DNA of 64,000 nt from Myxococcus sp. CA023 (GTDB lineage: Bacteria; Myxococcota; Myxococcia; Myxococcales; Myxococcaceae): positions 1 through 64,000 of the forward strand of contig NZ_JAAEAH010000032.1 in assembly GCF_010998615.1 (NCBI RefSeq). Reading direction: 5' to 3'. The notes under the pieces are model-generated. The model was not told where the DNA came from and did not search any database. It was given only the letters and a program-made list of their open reading frames with translations. Positions 32,345-40,929 of the stretch are shown in pieces. Made by a program: the position numbers and the translations under genes. Numbering within the stretch: position 1 is the first letter of the stretch; every line of letters starts with the position of its first letter.

Positions 32345-32499
32345 TTCGCCCCCTTCTCTCGTGCTGAGCACGCTTGCCTAGTTTCGCAGGAAGGTGCTTA
32401 GTATATGAGGAGGGGCGTTGAATGTGAGTTATGGGCGGGAATAGGAAGCTCCGAACCCAGGGCGAGCGAGGATCGAGCCCTGAATTGGGAACGTTTGTT

Positions 32500-32936
32500 A
32501 CCCAATGACGCTCACGCCGATCTCCCTGCTACCCCGTCGCTCCGGCCCCCGCTCGCGCTGGCATGCAAGGAGCACAGCCTAGAGCTTGTCCTCGTGCCCG
32601 CGGTTGGTGCGCTCCGCGTCGAAGGACACCTTCCCCGAGGGCAGCACGCGGCGCTTGATGGAGTGAATCTGCCCGACGAGCTCGCGCTCTCGCGGCAGGG
32701 TGACGTCGCGGCGCTGGAGGAGAATCTTGAAGTCGGTGGCCTAGTGCTCCTTGGCCTCGTTGGTGAAGTTCTCGGCCACCACCTGCGGGAAGTCGCGGGC
32801 GAGGTTCATGCCGATGCCGCTACGGTCGACGCTGAGGCGCGCCACGGGCAGTACGGAGACGAGGCGCCGCAGGTGGGCCTCCTGGCTCCGCGAAGGGCAC
32901 GTCCTCGAACCTGCGCAGCATGCGGCACGTGAGACG
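32500..32936 (-). pseudogene. Decayed duplicate A of the large terminase 3' end
   Basis: About 430 bases closely similar to 35597-36040, the C-terminal coding end of the intact terminase gene. It has at least two in-frame stops: TAG where the intact gene reads TTCTGG (Phe-Trp), and TAG in place of a Trp codon near 32741. A 12-base deletion is also present near 32800. It has no start and cannot make protein. Confidence 0.8.
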
Positions 32937-32964
32937 TGGGTATAGTGCTTTGTCAGCGAGGAAC

Positions 32965-33717
32965 TCAGGGCACGATGGTCAGACCGGTGGACGCAGTATC
33001 ATTGCCACTGTTTGCATCATGATCCAGGGTTTCGGTTTTCGCGATTGCCTTGATGGTCAGGTTCCCCGGGGTGCGTGGGATGCACTGGATGGTCACCGTA
33101 AGTTCATGGCCCGGAGCGAGGTCGCCGAGCTTGCAGAGAATGACGCTCTGTTTGCTGTGAGTGCACGAGCCCTGACTAGTTGTCAGCGAGACGATGTCGA
33201 GCGACCTGGGGAGTGGAATCGCTGCCGCTATAAACAGGGCGTCCTGCGAGCCCGAATTGATGACGGCCATTGTCAGAGTGAGCGGTTGATTCGCTCGGGC
33301 GGGCGAGGGGGCGATACTCAGGAATGTGGCGGTATCCACGCGGAGTGGTTGGGGCTCACAGGCGTCGCCAAAGCCATCTCCGTCCGCATCGGCCTGGGCG
33401 CTGTTGGGAACGTTGGGGCAATTATCCTCGCCATCGGGAACGCCATCACCATCCGTGTCGAGTAGGCTCAGCTTCTCGATGTCGATGGGGGCTTCATCCT
33501 CTGGCACGAAGCGCACCGGGAGGCGGGCGAGTGGTGGGGAGAGTGATGGTGCGGTCAAACCGCTGTCTGGATGGGCCCCCGAGGCACCGTTTCCGGTACA
33601 CGCGGCGCCACCGATGAGCGTTAGTGCCAGCGCGGTGAGCAAGGCATAACGTGCGAACCCATCCAGCCAGGGCTGGAGTAAGCGACGCGGTTGGGGCCGG
33701 ATGACGAGCGGGGGCAT
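32965..33717 (-). CDS. Secreted lipoprotein-like protein with calcium repeats and DUF11-like domain (cargo)
   Basis: A 250-residue exported protein. The N-terminal segment [20 protein letters not shown] is a signal with a possible lipobox Cys near 41. Residues 75-115 carry thrombospondin type 3-like calcium repeats ([32 protein letters not shown]). Residues 125-250 match a DUF11-like beta-sandwich. Start ATG 33717 follows AGGAGGATGC. Such proteins are common on myxobacterial surfaces, so the cargo may change the cell surface. It lies between terminase duplicates A and B. Confidence 0.7.
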   Translation of the reverse strand: MPPLVIRPQPRRLLQPWLDGFARYALLTALALTLIGGAACTGNGASGAHPDSGLTAPSLSPPLARLPVRFVPEDEAPIDIEKLSLLDTDGDGVPDGEDNCPNVPNSAQADADGDGFGDACEPQPLRVDTATFLSIAPSPARANQPLTLTMAVINSGSQDALFIAAAIPLPRSLDIVSLTTSQGSCTHSKQSVILCKLGDLAPGHELTVTIQCIPRTPGNLTIKAIAKTETLDHDANSGNDTASTGLTIVP

Positions 33718-33837
33718 GCATCCTCCTGGCCGCAGTCTACCCACCTGTTTCATAGCACGGAGGGCATTTGTCCGACTGGGAAGGAGATTCATTGGCCGGT
33801 GGAGGTAGGGGGGCGGAATTGATGAGTGAGGGACTAC

Positions 33838-33969
33838 ATTTCAGCCAATCACCCTCACCCCAATCTCCCCGCTGCCTCGTCGCTCGGGCCCCCGCTCGCG
33901 CTGGCACGCCAGGGCGACTGCCCAGAACTTGTCCGCGTGCCCGCGGTTGGTGCGCTCGGCGTCGAAGGA
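33838..33969 (-). pseudogene. Decayed duplicate B of the large terminase 3' end
   Basis: About 130 bases encoding the last 41 residues of the terminase ([20 protein letters not shown], then the [11 protein letters not shown] end) and its stop, nearly identical to 35592-35720. The homology ends abruptly at about 33969, where unrelated sequence begins. No start codon belongs to it. Confidence 0.8.
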
Positions 33970-34249
33970 TCTCAGGGATGTGCGAATAGTGCGCTCCGGG
34001 CAGTATTTCCCCATCCTGGGCCACCACTCAGAGACGCACAAGGTGCTGGTGCTGGAGTCCAACGTGGCCTACGGGCTCGACGGCGTCGGCTACCGTGGCC
34101 TCGGCAACTTGCGGGACGTCGGCCTCCAGCCGCCTGCGGACTGGTGGACGCGAAGCGAGGTGTGGACGTGGCGCCGCATCTGCTCGACGTACCCACTCCG
34201 GCGGCAGGCTTGGTTGAGGGGCAAGAAGCGCAAGTTGGTGGAGCTCTAA
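33929..34249 (+). CDS. Hypothetical small protein, possibly a remnant
   Basis: A frame of 106 codons on the plus strand. The first 20 codons are antisense to terminase duplicate B, so the real start or an earlier N-terminus is unclear. From about residue 20 on it reads like protein (RSGQYFPILGHHSETHKVLV, WWTRSEVWTWRRICSTYPLR). The WW...W.WRR pattern faintly recalls the small gene at 31815. It may be the truncated end of a cargo gene fused to the duplication border. Confidence 0.35.
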   Translation: MSACPRLVRSASKDLRDVRIVRSGQYFPILGHHSETHKVLVLESNVAYGLDGVGYRGLGNLRDVGLQPPADWWTRSEVWTWRRICSTYPLRRQAWLRGKKRKLVEL

Positions 34250-34335
34250 CTACTTTCGGTTGAATCCCGAGGGAGTCCACCGGCTCTTGAGAAATCCCCT
34301 CGGGAAGGCTCAGAGGTGACTGGGTGATGTTGGGG

Positions 34336-34842
34336 CTATTTTTCAAACTCTCCAGCTTCGTGCCAGTCGCTGCCGACTGTATTTACTTCGCATCCGACGA
34401 GTCGAAGCCTTTTTGCGAGTGCATGCCGGGTTTGGTGTCTTCCGTCGAAACGAATAACATGCCTGCCTGCGATATCGCTGAAGGGGCGTAGTATTCCGAT
34501 TTCGACAAATACAGTGCGGTCAGGACAGCGCCCCATTGCCATGCCCGCCTCGAATATTACGTTCGGTCGTGCCTGAGGTGTCAGTGCTTCTTGAGGACCG
34601 CCTAATGATGTTTCCCGGAGGCGCGCTTCGTCGTCGCCAGTAAATAGAGCTATGACTGCCTGCGCTTCTGAAAACGCTGCATCAAGGATCTCTCCGATGT
34701 ATGGGGCGCCTTGTTTTGTCAGTGCGAGTGCTTGTGTCCACTCAAGCGGCTTGAGTCCTATGGCTCTCAGGAATGCGAACATCGCTTTTCGTGAACGCTC
34801 GTCTCGGCCGTGGATTACGAAAACCTTGCTCGGGTCTGGCAT
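34336..34842 (-). CDS. TIR-like nucleotide-binding protein (cargo, candidate defence effector)
   Basis: A 168-residue protein of the 'predicted nucleotide-binding, TIR-like' family. It begins MPDPSKVFVIHGRDERSRKA, the KVF.VHGRDE opening of this group, continues IGEILDAAFSEAQAVIALFT-GDDEA, and has NVIFEAGMAMGR, in which the Glu is the presumed catalytic residue of NAD-cleaving TIR proteins. Members of this fold act as effectors of anti-phage systems (Cap12 and Pycsar TIR types). ATG 34842 overlaps the upstream partner gene by 28 bases. Composition is much less GC-rich than the phage genes. NAD degradation is inferred, not shown. Confidence 0.75.
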   Translation of the reverse strand: MPDPSKVFVIHGRDERSRKAMFAFLRAIGLKPLEWTQALALTKQGAPYIGEILDAAFSEAQAVIALFTGDDEARLRETSLGGPQEALTPQARPNVIFEAGMAMGRCPDRTVFVEIGILRPFSDIAGRHVIRFDGRHQTRHALAKRLRLVGCEVNTVGSDWHEAGEFEK

Positions 34843-35267
34843 TTTCGCTCTTTGTGTTTTTGTTGTTGCTTGGGGTCTTGGCGTGTGTGCGGGGTTGTTT
34901 TGTTTTTGCTTTTCCGTGTCGGAGGGGGTGTTTTGCTGTATTTTAGAATTGCGACCGCGTGTTGGAGTTGTCTGTATTTTTCGCCAAAATGTGTCGCCAG
35001 GCCATCGATGAGCGTGACGCGTATTTGCTGGTCGGTAACGGGGATCCATTGCTCGCTGATGCCGGGGTGTATAGCCTCTGCTTTTTTGAGTGCTGCTGCG
35101 GAGATTTGCTCGGTCATCAGCATGTCCGAGTAAGCGACTTGGTGATTGCGGGGTATAAGCTTGTGTTCCTCGTAGAAGGCACTCGCATCCTCCAGGCGAC
35201 GTGCAAGCTCGCCCATTTGGCTCGCGGCTGCCTCGAGTTCCACGAGAACGCTATCCAGGTCGGCCAT
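34815..35267 (-). CDS. Partner of the TIR-like protein, helical with basic tail
   Basis: A 150-residue protein starting MADLDSVLVELEAAASQMGE. Residues 1-100 are helical, with a heptad-like region suggesting a coiled coil. Residues 110-150 are a disordered Lys/Pro/Thr/Gln-rich tail (KSKNKTTPHTRQDPKQQQKH). It overlaps the TIR-like gene by 28 bases, so the two are one operon. It could be a sensor, an inhibitor or an adaptor for the TIR-like effector. No known family is recognised. Confidence 0.55.
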   Translation of the reverse strand: MADLDSVLVELEAAASQMGELARRLEDASAFYEEHKLIPRNHQVAYSDMLMTEQISAAALKKAEAIHPGISEQWIPVTDQQIRVTLIDGLATHFGEKYRQLQHAVAILKYSKTPPPTRKSKNKTTPHTRQDPKQQQKHKERKCQTRARFS

Positions 35268-35591
35268 ATGGAGAGTCCAAAATCGACAAGTTGCTTTGTG
35301 GGATTTTGTCTTTTGTTTGGTTTTTGTGTGTCTGCTAGCGCGCGGCATGAAATTGGGGCATTGTGGTTCCGCTGTCTGTTGTCCGTGGGCGTGTGGGGGT
35401 GTTTGGTGGCTTGCGTGAAAGCTGCTGGTGGTGTTGAGTGGTTGTCGTGGCGGGCTGTTCTGTGTTTGTTGTTTTCTGGGTTCTTTGGTTGGGTTGTGGG
35501 TGGGGGTGAGGCTCGCTTGGTGGTGTTGGGAAGTCAGGGGGAGTCTGGTTGAGTAGTCGAGTGCGGAACTGAGGCAATGTGATGTGTTTGG
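35268..35591 (+). other. Non-coding G/T-rich segment
   Basis: No convincing gene. The plus strand is strongly G+T rich, continuing a bias that starts near 34850 inside the partner gene. It probably holds the promoter for the leftward TIR operon. The short leftward frame here is low-complexity Pro/Thr/Gln and is not called. Confidence 0.4.
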
Positions 35592-37026
35592 TTATCCAAT
35601 CACCCTCACCCCAATCTCCCCGGTACCTCGTCTCTCCGGCCCCCGCTCGCGCTGGCAGGCAAGGACGACGGCCCAGAACTTGTCCGCGTGCCCGCGGTTG
35701 GTGCGCTCGGCGTCGAAGGACACCTTCCCTGAGGGCAGCACGCGGCGCTTGATGGAGTGAATCTGCCCGACAAGCTCACGCTGGCGCGGCAGGGTGACGT
35801 CGCGGCGCTGGAGGAGAATCTTGAAGTCGGTGGCCCAGCGCTCCTTGGCCTCGTTGGTGAAGTTCTCCTCCACCACCTGGGGGAAGTCGCGGGCAAGATT
35901 CTCCGCGAGATTCATTCCGATGCCGCTGCGGTCGACGCTGAGGCGCGCCACGGGCAGGACGGAGAGGAGGCGGCGCAGGTGGGCCTCCTGCTCCGCGAAG
36001 GGGACGCCCTCGAAGCTACGCAGCATGCGGCAGGTGAAGCGACCCTCCACCTCTTCGAAGACGGCCAGCTCCGAGCGGTCTCTCGTGCGGCCCACATCGA
36101 AGCCTGCGACCAGGCGCCCCTGGGGCACGGGCACGTCGGAGGCATCCTGGGCCAAGTGCAATTCGTCGGTGGTGCACGGGAGGATGAGCTCGTAGGGGAG
36201 GAAGCTGTAGGACTCGTCGACGTAAAAGGCACTCGAACTCCTGCTGGAAGTCCTCCTGCGGCAGGGAGTCGAACTGCTCGGTGAGGACGGGGCGCCCGAA
36301 GCGAGCGACGCGCTCCTCGGTGGACATGAGAGGGGCCTCCACTGCGGCGCGCCTCACATCCAGGCTGAAGAAGCGGCACAGCCACCAGGGCACCAGTTGG
36401 CGGGTGTGGTGCGGGTACTTCCGCAGCTCCTGGGTGTCTATCTCCCAGAAGATGCCTCGCCGGCCGAGCGGGGTGCTGCCCCCTGTAAGTTGCCCATGCG
36501 AGCGCAGGATGAGGGCGGTGCTGCCTGTATAGACTTCGCGGTCGTTGACCAGGTGCGCCAGCTCGTCGAGGTAGACATCGCCGCGCTTGCCGCGCGGAGG
36601 CTTGGCGGGAACGGAGATGATGCGCGAGAGGCGCCTGCCTCGGGAGTTCGACTCGAAGGCCAGCTCCGTCTTGGCATCCGTCACGAGCTTCTTCTGGTAG
36701 GCGAGCGGCAGCTCCTCGTACACCTGCCGGGCGATGAGCACCTTCTCGACGGCGTCCGAGAGGTTGTACGAAACGAAGACCGCCGTGTGGCCGTCGCGCA
36801 GGTGGCACCGCGCCAGGGCCTCGAGGGCGAAGAGGAAGGAGAAGCCCACCTGGCGGCTCTTCGCCACCCACCTGAATCGGGAGCGGTTGCCGAGAAAGGA
36901 CTGCTGGTACGGCTCCAGCACCACGGGTTCGTTGTCGTACTGGCACAGCCCGGAAATGAATCCGGACTCGGTGGCCAGCCACTGGGTGAGGTCGTCCTCG
37001 GTGCGCTTGACGATGCCGAGCGTCAC
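35592..37026 (-). CDS. Large terminase subunit, reading frame broken at CTT-TTA-C
   Basis: The packaging motor. First frame (GTG 37026 after AAGGAGG): Walker-A-like [11 protein letters not shown] (about 53-63), Walker [11 protein letters not shown] (about 150-159), then [16 protein letters not shown]. It reads ...QQEFECL to CTT at 36228-36226. The second frame (TAC at 36224) gives [20 protein letters not shown] and the nuclease domain with [18 protein letters not shown], ending GEIGVRVIG at 35592. A +1 shift gives EFECLYVDE and about 477 residues. Without it the ATPase frame runs into nonsense to 36016. Two decayed copies of the 3' end lie downstream. Recoding, a one-base insertion or sequence error are possible. 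Confidence 0.8.
36222..36228 (-). other. Frame break in terminase gene, CTT TTA C (+1)
   Basis: Zero frame TGC CTT TTA CGT; productive frame resumes at TAC (36224). The nine bases CCTTTTACG are identical to those at the sheath break. Again the zero-frame codon after Leu is TTA. Confidence 0.5.
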
Positions 37027-37037
37027 GCTGTCCTCCT

Positions 37038-37574
37038 TCAGCCGAGGCCGACGGAAATGGCCGAGGAGCGAGCGGCATCCTCCAGGACGCCGAGCACCTC
37101 GGGCTGCCAGAGGAGCTGGTAGGCGGAATGGTCCTGGAGGGTGTGAGGGACGGCCTCGGCGTAGTCCTGGCCCGCGTCCGTCAGCTCCCACTCCTCGTGC
37201 TCGTTGCGCCGATGGAGGCCGCACGCCTCCAGGCGGAGGTTCATCTTCCTGGCGGAAAGCCCCACCTTCTGGCCGAGCTGCGTGGCGGTGAGCCGCGCGG
37301 GTGGCTCGGCGGCGGCCGACAGCCCCCTGCGATGGGGCTCCATCGTCAGCCCCGTGTCCGTGTGGATGGCGTCGAGCGCGCGGGTCGCTGCTAGCTCCGG
37401 CGTGAGGCCCGGGATGAACGAAGCGAGCGTCCTGGCCACTTCCAGGTGGGCCAGCACCAGGTCCTGGAGCGGTGAGACGGGGGCCAGGCGTGGCTGTGGT
37501 GACGGAGCACCTGACGCCGTGTGGCTGCCCGTCTTGCGGTGTGCCTCGAAGTTGAAATGGGCCAGCGGATGCAC
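37038..37574 (-). CDS. DNA-binding protein upstream of terminase (antirepressor-like C-terminus)
   Basis: A 178-residue protein starting at GTG 37574 after AAGAGGAG ([16 protein letters not shown]). Residues 55-90 form a helical oligomerisation-like part. Residues 105-165 ([20 protein letters not shown], then [19 protein letters not shown]) resemble the winged-helix C-terminal domain of KilA-C/antirepressor-type phage proteins. Next to terL, it may be a packaging accessory or regulator. It is 11 bases from the terminase start, so co-transcribed. Confidence 0.55.
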   Translation of the reverse strand: MHPLAHFNFEAHRKTGSHTASGAPSPQPRLAPVSPLQDLVLAHLEVARTLASFIPGLTPELAATRALDAIHTDTGLTMEPHRRGLSAAAEPPARLTATQLGQKVGLSARKMNLRLEACGLHRRNEHEEWELTDAGQDYAEAVPHTLQDHSAYQLLWQPEVLGVLEDAARSSAISVGLG

Positions 37575-37642
37575 AGCGACTCCTCTTGGGGAAATGCCGA
37601 GGCCGCGCGGGGCCCGGCTCAAGAATGCACAGCGTGGTTAAT

Positions 37643-37669
37643 GACTTGTCTTGTGGGGGCGACAGAGCG
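37643..37669 (+). promoter_or_regulatory. Element shared by both recombinase loci (copy 1)
   Basis: GACTTGTCTT, a G-run, then ACAGAGCG, about 35 bases before the tyrosine recombinase start. The same blocks occur at 54342-54368 before the DUF2924/serine recombinase operon. Either a promoter or a binding site. Confidence 0.4.
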
Positions 37670-37703
37670 CGTATGGCCGCGTCCTCTTCACGAAGGAGTC
37701 GCC

Positions 37704-38318
37704 ATGTCTGCCTATGCCGCTGTCGCCCGCCCACCGCGTACCCTCACGGAGAAGGAGGTGAACCTCCTTCTGCGCGCCACGGGGCAACACCGGGATGGAT
37801 TCCGAGACCACTGCTTGTACAGCCTCGCGCTGGCCTCGGGCCTGCGTGAGCACGAGCTGGTCGCTCTCAACATCGGCGACATCTTCAACGAGCGTGGACG
37901 CGCACGCCGGCACGTGACGCTGACCGTCTTCAAGGGCAGCCGCCGGCACCCGGGCCCCCAGGAAATCGTCCTGTCGGACACGGTGCGCGCGAAGCTGGAG
38001 AAGCTGCTGCGCCTGAAGCGCTCGCAGGGGCACGACGTGGGGCCCCTGGCGCCGCTCTTCCTGAGCCGCAAGGGCCTGCGCCTGTCCACGCGGCAGGTGC
38101 GCCACGGCTTCGCGGTGTGGCAGGAGCGCGCGGGGCTGGAGCGGCACCTGAACTTCCACGCCGTGCGCCACACCGCGTGCACCGGGGTGTACCGGAGGAC
38201 GAAGGACATCCGTCTCACCCAGCGCTTCGCGCGCCAGCTCAGCATCAACTCCACCGTCATCTACACGCACCCCTCGGACGACGAGCTGGTGAGCGTGACG
38301 CAAGAGTTGCCCTGCTGA
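37704..38318 (+). CDS. Tyrosine recombinase, catalytic domain only
   Basis: A 204-residue phage integrase-type protein consisting of just the catalytic domain. Visible are the first Arg ([13 protein letters not shown]), Lys (FKGSRR), the HxxR box ([10 protein letters not shown]) and the nucleophile region ([13 protein letters not shown]). The residue that is usually His/Trp before the nucleophile (LGHSSI in relatives) reads ARQLSI, a deviation. There is no N-terminal arm-binding or core-binding domain. ATG 37704 follows CGAAGGAGTCGCC. It is antisense to the packaging operon and may be cargo that mobilises DNA, or a decatenation/resolution enzyme. The phage also has a serine recombinase. Confidence 0.75.
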   Translation: MSAYAAVARPPRTLTEKEVNLLLRATGQHRDGFRDHCLYSLALASGLREHELVALNIGDIFNERGRARRHVTLTVFKGSRRHPGPQEIVLSDTVRAKLEKLLRLKRSQGHDVGPLAPLFLSRKGLRLSTRQVRHGFAVWQERAGLERHLNFHAVRHTACTGVYRRTKDIRLTQRFARQLSINSTVIYTHPSDDELVSVTQELPC

Positions 38319-38443
38319 TGGGGCACGCCGCCTCCGCGCTGAGCGCCCGCGAGAGCCCCTGGTTGGGCCGTGGTGCCGCGCGGAGGCGGTGAGGGGTGGT
38401 CGTGCGCGGGGCGCGCGCGGACTGCCCCAGGCGCAGCCGGCGA

Positions 38444-38509
38444 AAGTGAACAGCGCGAGGCGTTCACTTACCGGGTGCAAATGAACAGGGGAGGGGTGTT
38501 CACTTTTTC
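38444..38509. repeat. Palindromic AAGTGAAC/GTTCACTT repeats, left cluster
   Basis: AAGTGAAC and GTTCACTT face each other across 10 bases at 38444-38469, an exact 8-base inverted repeat. A second, slightly degenerate pair (AAATGAAC/GTTCACTT) follows. The word CGTTCACTTACCGG recurs exactly at 39336. Operator or mobile-element end are both possible. Confidence 0.5.
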
Positions 38510-38934
38510 GGGGGTGACTCTCTCGAAAAGGGCCCCAGGTACACGCCCCGGAGGCGAGGCACCCACGAAAAATCGCACCACCCCCCACCCTGGCGTCAGG
38601 GGTAGGCGGGGTAGGCGTGCTGGCGTCATCGGTAGGCATGGTTGCGCCCGGCCGGGGCAGGCGGTGAAGGTGACTGGGGAGGAGCTGGGCCGCGTGATGG
38701 GCGGCAGGTGGCGCCAACCTGCGGAAAGCGGCCATTGGCCTCGGTGCTTTGGCCCGTCAGGAGGCGTCGTAAGTGCGCGAAACAGCGTGGGGGCCGTGAC
38801 GCCGAATGGCCGCTTCCAACCGTTTTCGGCCATTCGGCTCGGCCCTGGTAACGGCACGCGTGCCCAGGTGCGCGCGGGGCGGAGGGCCGGGGCTTCGAGG
38901 GCAGCTCGGGGGCTCGTGGGGCTCACGAGGAGGA

Positions 38935-38967
38935 CAAAGGCCGGCGGCCCGAAGCGCTGGGGGACAC
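38935..38967 (-). promoter_or_regulatory. Degenerate class B-like element
   Basis: Plus-strand GACAAAGG, 19 bases, GGGGACAC. The gap is three bases longer than in the strong copies and no leftward gene starts nearby. Probably a relic of an earlier operon border. Confidence 0.25.
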
Positions 38968-39297
38968 GCGCGCACGAAAGGGGCGCCACGCGGCGACAGG
39001 CGCGGCGCGCGGGGCTAACCGGGGGCGCGCGCCAGGTGGGCCACGTGGCGGCCAGCGGGGCTTCGGCGGGGAACGGGCAAACGGGCCGGGAAGTGAACGG
39101 CGCGCTGGCGTCCGGTCCGCTGGACGGAGTGTGCTTCCGGGCCCGAATTATGGCCCGGAGCGATACCGCGGCGCTCGAGCACCTGGTGGCTGTCCGCCCT
39201 AACCTCGCGAAACTACGGGGGCTGTGGCGCCAGGCGTGTGCATCCGCGCGCCAGGCAGGAGCTCCACGGGGAAAGTGACCAGGCCTGGCCAGACGCG

Positions 39298-39350
39298 GCG
39301 AAAGTGAACGGCGAAACTGAACGCGAAAGTGTCCGCGTTCACTTACCGGA
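39298..39350. repeat. GCGAAAGTGAAC repeats, right cluster
   Basis: Three near-direct repeats (GCGAAAGTGAAC, GCGAAACTGAAC, GCGAAAGTGTCC) followed by GCGTTCACTTACCGG. The same blocks occur in the left cluster 0.85 kb away. Confidence 0.45.
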
Positions 39351-39352
39351 GG

Positions 39353-39560
39353 GCTGTCTCAAGCGGGGGCGGCAGGGGCGTGACGTCCGTGGGACGAGCC
39401 ACGAGGCCGTTGTCCTTGGGGCTTCCCGGGGAGGTTCACATCGCCGAAGACGAGGGCGGCCCGTCTTGTGCTTCGGAGGTGGTGGAGGCGGTAGCGCTTC
39501 GTGCGGCACCTGCGTCTAGGAAGGTAGCTGGCCCGCGAGGATGCGATTGCGGCGGCCGAG
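39353..39560 (-). pseudogene. Decayed duplicate of the small-terminase-like gene
   Basis: Three stretches resemble the intact gene at 40930-41892 in order: its 3' end (39353-39420), the GDVKTLP/VFGD segment (TTCACATCGCCGAAGACGAG, near 39435) and the first HTH region (CTGGCCCGCGAGGATGCG, near 39531). Large internal deletions separate them. It cannot encode a working protein. It lies on the far side of the spore-coat-U cargo gene. Confidence 0.65.
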
Positions 39561-40125
39561 CTATCCCATCCGCTTGGCCACTCCGGAGAACGTGTCGTCG
39601 GGAAAGGGCGTTTGCTGCAACCAAGACGATTCCCTGGGGCATGGAGGAGTTCCTCGAAGACCGCCGCTGCGTGGCGAAGGTGGACAGAGCGCGCGCCGTG
39701 CTCATCCGTCTGTCCCGCAACAGGGAGCCAGCTCGGCGGCTCGCTTCCATCGGGCGGGGGCATACGGGTGTCATCGGCTGGACGCCACCGCGCATGGACT
39801 CGCGGGATACCCACAGTGGGCATTCTTCTCCCTCGCCAAGGAAGTGGAGGTTTCCTGGCTGGGCAGGCACCGCCCCTGGAATCCGCGTGCCAACGGATTT
39901 GCGTTGCCTCCTGCGCTTGTTCGTCCCTCCCTTTGAGTGCATGTGTATGTTTGCCTGTAAAAATAGTTAGTGTTTCGCTTTCCTCTATTGTCTGGAGACG
40001 CATGGCAGGCATGTGTGCGACATGCGCCGAAGGGAGGGGCGCGTAGGACTGCTTGAGGGCTGGCGGGCTCGTTACAATGCGCCTCCTCCGCCGGAATCTA
40101 CCGGCCGCCCGATTGAGCATCGTCA
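39561..40125 (+). other. Gene-free segment upstream of the spore-coat-U gene
   Basis: No convincing gene. An AT-richer stretch at 39945-40000 (TGTAAAAATAGTTAGTG) is the most promoter-like part and would drive the gene at 40126. Confidence 0.4.
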
Positions 40126-40659
40126 ATGAACGCAATCAAGACCGCCGTCGCCGCTGTCACCGCCGCCGCGTCCCTCGTCGCCTTCCCGCCCGCCGAGGCC
40201 GCCACCGCCACCGCCAACCTGAACGTCACTGCCAACGTCGGAGGCGCCTGCCGCATCGGCTCCGGCGGCGGCACGCTGAACTTCGGCACGTACGACCCCA
40301 CCATCGTCAACTCCGCGCTGGGCATCGACCTGTTCGGCACGGGCTCGCTGAGCGTGCAGTGCACCCTGCTCCGCACCGCGGTCATCACCCTGGGCCAGGG
40401 TGTGTACCCGGCCGCGGGCTCGACTGACGCGGCGCCGCTGCGCCGGATGCGCAACACGGCCTCGGCGGACTACCTCGCGTACAGCCTGTACATGGACGTC
40501 ACCCGGCTCATCGCGTCGGGCAACACCGCCGGTACGGGCCTCCCGTTCCTCGGCACGGGCCTGCCCGTCCCCGTGCTCGTGTATGGCACGGTTCCGCGCG
40601 GCCAGAACGTCCCCTCTGGCACCTACAACGACACCGTGGTTGCCACCATCACGTTCTGA
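40126..40659 (+). CDS. Spore coat U domain secreted protein (cargo)
   Basis: A 177-residue exported protein. The signal peptide (MNAIKTAVAAVTAAASLVAF, then PPAEA|A) is clear. The mature part matches the spore coat protein U domain: NVTANVGGACRIGSGGGTLNF-type opening, two Cys, GSLSVQCTLLRTAVITLGQG, and the end GTYNDTVVATITF. Such proteins form secreted pilus-like or coat structures in myxobacteria and proteobacteria. It is on the strand opposite to packaging genes and lies between an intact and a decayed copy of the small-terminase-like 3' end. Confidence 0.8.
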   Translation: MNAIKTAVAAVTAAASLVAFPPAEAATATANLNVTANVGGACRIGSGGGTLNFGTYDPTIVNSALGIDLFGTGSLSVQCTLLRTAVITLGQGVYPAAGSTDAAPLRRMRNTASADYLAYSLYMDVTRLIASGNTAGTGLPFLGTGLPVPVLVYGTVPRGQNVPSGTYNDTVVATITF

Positions 40660-40929
40660 TTTGGAGGGCGATAGAGCATTCGTAACCATCTTCTGTTCTG
40701 GACTGGCGGTCTGACGGCAACGGCCGCCCTGGAATGGGCCGTCATCGCGAGCGCCCCCGAGCTCGATGCCAGTCTGGTCCGGCTTGAGCTTGATTCCGGC
40801 GCCTGTGGAGTGGTGATGAGCCCGGGGAGTCCCGCCCCACTCGGGTGGACAGCTTCTCGGCTCCACAGGACACCGAACTCCTCCAGGCAGGCGGTACGCG
40901 CCGTCGTCGGTGAGTCCCGGAGGGGTGTC

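Larger units (their letters stand above)
38319..39352 (+). other. Gene-free GC-rich segment with repeats
   Basis: I see no convincing gene in about 1 kb. Several long overlapping frames exist on both strands but are Arg/Ala/Gly/Pro-rich with no ribosome sites. It contains GTGAAC/GTTCAC repeats near both ends (38444-38509, 39298-39350), one at 39090, and a degenerate class B-like element near 38935. Confidence 0.5.

Noticed and set aside
34959-35552. 197-codon plus-strand frame with hydrophobic C-terminus
   Set aside because: Its content follows from the G/T-rich strand (Gly/Val/Leu/Cys codons); it is antisense to the TIR partner gene and has no ribosome site.
38370-39278. 302-codon frame in the gene-free region
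   Set aside because: Low-complexity Arg/Ala/Gly text, no start signal, spans operator-like repeats.
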